Source: an uncultured Eubacteriales bacterium
Lineage (GTDB): Bacteria > Bacillota > Clostridia > Oscillospirales > RGIG7773
DNA: 7,802 bases
Direction: 5' to 3'
NCBI GenBank assembly: GCA_934541205.1
Contig: CAKTDK010000077.1
Span: 1 to 7,802 of the forward strand
A program made the position numbers and the translations under genes. Below the pieces are notes generated by a model. That model worked only from the letters and a program-made list of their open reading frames with translations, was not told the origin of the DNA and did no database searches. Positions 5,909 to 7,802 of this stretch are shown piece after piece (the stretch's first letter is position 1; each line of letters opens with the position of its first letter).

Positions 5909-7113
5909 TAATATTCCCACCTCAATTCACGCTTTAAAATCGTACTGCAAAAATACCGTATTTCGTCCATTGCATGATCGTTTTCTTTTATAACCTTATC
6001 TTCCGTTGATTTTTCATCCCATACATATGATTGAAATTCTTTCACTGTATCAACGCATGATTTATCAAACAGCAAAACATTTTTATTCAGCATTGTAGAA
6101 ACTGTTCGTATTCCGTTTATTACATCGTTGTTCGCTTTTTTTACACTGAATTTTCCATGTCTTCTTATTGTCTCAATAAATGAAGAAGCAGAAGGATCTA
6201 TAACTATATACTGTATTATTTTATCTCCTGCAAGTTTTTCTATATCGGAATAATATTCTTCATCAGTCTTTCGTTTTTTTGTCTTTCTGCTATTATGATA
6301 ATATTCTCTTATTCTTATTGCCTTGTTATCGCATATTTTCCAAAGTCCCGCTGAAAAAGGATTTACAGTTCCATAGTCTATAGATATATAATATAGTCCA
6401 TTGTCTTTTTTATCTTCTTTGTATTCAATCAAGTGCTTGTCTTTATCAAACTGAGGATATACAAGTCCTTCGGCTATTATCCATAAACCTAAAATAAATC
6501 TGTCATAAAATACCCCTGTGTATTCGTTTTTTGAATCATCTATATATTCTTTCGGCAAGAAAGTATTATCATCAATCAAAAATTTAACCGTCAGCATATT
6601 TAAATCTTCACGGTCTATATAATTTGTCTTAAGCCAATGATTAGGATTGTCCGGATTTGTTGTAGCCAATAGCTTTGCTCCAGGCTCTGAAAGTCTTGAT
6701 AATAACATACTGAAAAATTCTTCTGAAAATAATGTTAATTCATCACAATATGCGCCTTGAAGTGTCATTCCTCGTATTTTATTTTCAGCTCTTGAATCAT
6801 TTACACCTTCAAGATAAATAGTCCTTCCGAATAAATTTCCTTGTTTTTGATTTATGTTATACGAAAAATTATTTGAGCCTACAAGGCTTTCAAGCAAATC
6901 AAGAACATTTCTTTTTAACGATGTCAATGTTTTAGCTGCCATAAGATAATTTCTATCTTTAGGCATTGTCGCAACCCAAAACGCCCATAAAACTAAGCTT
7001 ATCCATGTCTTTCCTGAACGTACTGAACCTTCAAGTAGGTTTATTCTTTTTAATTTATTTTCTTTCCATAATTTAAGAAACTCTAATTGTTTCTGTGTGT
7101 ATACCTTATTCAT
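5908..7113 (-). CDS. terL: Terminase large subunit, PBSX family (ATPase and nuclease)
   Basis: This 401-aa motor drives ATP-dependent DNA packaging and cuts the concatemer. The N-terminal ATPase shows Walker A 'GSVRSGKT' (29-36), Walker B hydrophobic residues ending in C123-D124-E125, and the coupling motif 'TTNPDNP' (151-157). The C-terminal RNase H-like nuclease has its acidic triad in recognisable settings: D246 in 'SIDYGT', D306 in 'VIDPSAS' and D383 in 'DHAMDEIRYF'. Both active sites look intact, so the packaging gene appears functional. Length fits the PBSX-type family. The ATG (7113-7111) lies inside the end of the small subunit gene (8-nt overlap), with AAGGG 7 nt upstream. Confidence 0.96.
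   Translation of the reverse strand: MNKVYTQKQLEFLKLWKENKLKRINLLEGSVRSGKTWISLVLWAFWVATMPKDRNYLMAAKTLTSLKRNVLDLLESLVGSNNFSYNINQKQGNLFGRTIYLEGVNDSRAENKIRGMTLQGAYCDELTLFSEEFFSMLLSRLSEPGAKLLATTNPDNPNHWLKTNYIDREDLNMLTVKFLIDDNTFLPKEYIDDSKNEYTGVFYDRFILGLWIIAEGLVYPQFDKDKHLIEYKEDKKDNGLYYISIDYGTVNPFSAGLWKICDNKAIRIREYYHNSRKTKKRKTDEEYYSDIEKLAGDKIIQYIVIDPSASSFIETIRRHGKFSVKKANNDVINGIRTVSTMLNKNVLLFDKSCVDTVKEFQSYVWDEKSTEDKVIKENDHAMDEIRYFCSTILKRELRWEY
5918..5923 (-). promoter_or_regulatory. RBS deciding the portal start codon
   Basis: GAGGTG sits 9 nt before ATG 5908-5906. The GTG at 5920-5918 is part of this same site and so cannot be served by it, which argues against the longer frame. Confidence 0.65.
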
Positions 7114-7642
7114 CTTTTAACCCTTTAATTAATTCTTCAAGCTGTCCGTTGCTATTATCTTTTTTATTAATGTCCTGTATATCCTTTATATCTTTTAAAG
7201 CATTAGCAATATGCTTTAGTCCTAACCTATCTATTATTCCGTCAATTACTTCTAAATTTTCAGTTTCAGTAATAGTTTCTTTTGCTACTTTGCCATTCAT
7301 TTTTGGATCATATTCTATTTTTTTAACTTTTATTTTATTAGAAACAATATAATTATCAATCTGTTCAGTAGCAATCTCTATTTTATCAAGTATTTTATCA
7401 GTAATTGATAATATTCTGTTTATTCTGTCTGTTTCTTTTTTTACTATACTTTCTGCTGTTTTTTGTTGTATATTAGTTGCAATTTTGTTGCGTTGTTTTT
7501 GCCTTGCAGAATACCACTGTTCGCGAATAGCTGCTTCTTTTAATGTATTAAAACTTATATTATATTTCTCCGCTAATTTTCTATAACTTATATTTGAATT
7601 TATATATTCATTCTTTAATTTTATCCAGTCTATCTTTCCCAC
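7106..7642 (-). CDS. terS: Terminase small subunit (DNA-recognition subunit)
   Basis: The product binds the packaging site and recruits the large subunit. Near its N-terminus it has a helix-turn-helix, 'ISYRKLAEKYNISFNTLKEAA' in sequence terms around residues 18-38 split at the turn 'NIS', followed by 'REQW' as is usual in Bacillota small terminases. A long charged helical region (about 45-100) suited to oligomerisation follows, then an acidic C-terminus. The frame extends upstream to GTG 7651, but GAGG at 7651-7654 touches that codon and lies 8 nt from GTG 7642-7640, so the 178-aa form is preferred; the longer form would be 181 aa. Adjacent large subunit and portal confirm the role. Confidence 0.9.
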   Translation of the reverse strand: MGKIDWIKLKNEYINSNISYRKLAEKYNISFNTLKEAAIREQWYSARQKQRNKIATNIQQKTAESIVKKETDRINRILSITDKILDKIEIATEQIDNYIVSNKIKVKKIEYDPKMNGKVAKETITETENLEVIDGIIDRLGLKHIANALKDIKDIQDINKKDNSNGQLEELIKGLKDE

Positions 7643-7650
7643 TCTCACCA

Positions 7651-7654
7651 CCTC
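7651..7654 (-). promoter_or_regulatory. RBS deciding the small terminase start
   Basis: GAGG followed by TGGTGAGA leads to GTG at 7642-7640 with an 8-nt spacer. The upstream GTG codons at 7651 and 7648 are too close to be read from this site. Confidence 0.55.
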
Positions 7655-7679
7655 GTTTATTTTTTATACAAGGGTTATA

Positions 7680-7772
7680 TTAATCATTATAAAAACACCG
7701 ACTAAACGGACAATAATATAATTCGTCTGTTATCCTTATTATCCATATACATTTAAAACATTTTATTTCCAT
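7680..7772 (-). CDS. 30-aa cysteine-rich mini-protein, zinc-ribbon-like
   Basis: The frame runs from ATG (7772-7770) to TAA (7682-7680). AGGTGA at 7778-7783 lies 5 nt upstream, in the same TAGGTGATAA context that precedes the minor capsid gene. The 30 residues contain four cysteines as two pairs, C5-x2-C8 and C21-x4-C26, separated by a hydrophobic 'IWIIRI' stretch, which would suit one zinc site. I recognise no family; very small Cys-rich genes ahead of the small terminase gene occur in other Bacillota phages, as I recall. It could modulate packaging or late expression, but that is speculation. The good ribosome binding site and paired cysteines argue that it is a real gene. Confidence 0.6.
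   Translation of the reverse strand: MEIKCFKCIWIIRITDELYYCPFSRCFYND
7686..7713 (-). promoter_or_regulatory. Candidate sigma-A promoter ahead of terS
   Basis: On the minus strand TTGTCC (7713-7708), a 16-bp spacer, then a perfect TATAAT (7691-7686). The -35 matches four of six consensus bases. It lies inside the end of the 30-codon gene and about 45 nt before the small terminase start, where a promoter for the head genes would make sense. Such -10 matches also arise by chance in AT-rich DNA. Confidence 0.35.
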
Positions 7773-7781
7773 AATTATCAC

Positions 7782-7802
7782 CTAAAGCAAGAACACCCTC
7801 AT
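7782..7802 (-). CDS. Possible 3' end of an upstream gene
   Basis: Only the last codons could be visible. A frame ending in TAG (7784-7782) would give a tail ending 'MRVFLL' whose stop overlaps the next ribosome binding site, the habit seen elsewhere in this operon. A second frame runs to TAA near 7753 with the tail 'LGDNYGNKMF' and would overlap the mini-gene. The sequence cannot decide, and the product cannot be named. Confidence 0.25.
   Translation of the reverse strand: MRVFLL

Noticed and set aside
1..7802. tRNA, rRNA, CRISPR array, insertion sequence or integrase/attachment site
   Set aside because: No cloverleaf, regularly spaced repeats, transposase motifs or terminal repeats were found on reading the window.

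Overview
The window is the left-to-middle part of a virion head module from a tailed phage or prophage, with every supported gene on the minus strand, so transcription runs from high to low coordinates. The DNA is strongly AT-rich, ribosome binding sites are strong GGAGG-type, GTG and TTG starts are used, and the proteins (A118-type portal, PBSX-type terminase, GP20-type scaffold, YjcQ family) are typical of Bacillota. A prophage in a low-GC Clostridia-like host is the best guess. No chromosomal gene, integrase or attachment site is visible, so a free phage cannot be excluded.

In transcription order: a 30-codon cysteine-rich mini-gene (7680-7772); small terminase (7106-7642); large terminase (5908-7113); portal (4529-5908); a 527-aa minor capsid / MuF-type protein with an extra C-terminal domain (2935-4518); three small genes, namely an acidic 71-aa immunity candidate, a 60-aa DUF4926-like protein and a 106-aa YjcQ-family protein (2932 down to 2125); then a 166-bp non-coding gap with hairpins and repeats; then scaffold (1380-1958), major capsid protein (466-1362), a 43-aa C2H2 zinc-finger mini-protein (322-453) and a head-tail connector running off the window edge (1-308).

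The core genes fit together as usual. The terminase pair cuts and pumps DNA through the portal, the scaffold templates the capsid shell, the minor capsid protein joins the portal region, and the connector begins the neck. Most junctions are tight: terS/terL overlap by 8 nt, terL/portal share one base (TAATG), and many stop codons overlap the next ribosome binding site. The exception is the stretch from 2935 to 1959, where intrinsic-terminator-like hairpins sit behind the DUF4926-like and YjcQ genes. It looks like accessory cargo inserted in the head operon.

The most interesting signal is the tail of the minor capsid protein (about residues 425-527). It is histidine-rich, lies beyond the conserved capsid domain, is encoded by DNA markedly poorer in GC than the rest of the gene, and is followed 2 nt later by a very acidic small protein. 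This is the layout of a MuF-type polymorphic toxin with its immunity gene, that is, a candidate toxin carried on the phage particle. Two tiny Cys/His metal-binding-like proteins bracketing the module are the next most interesting items.
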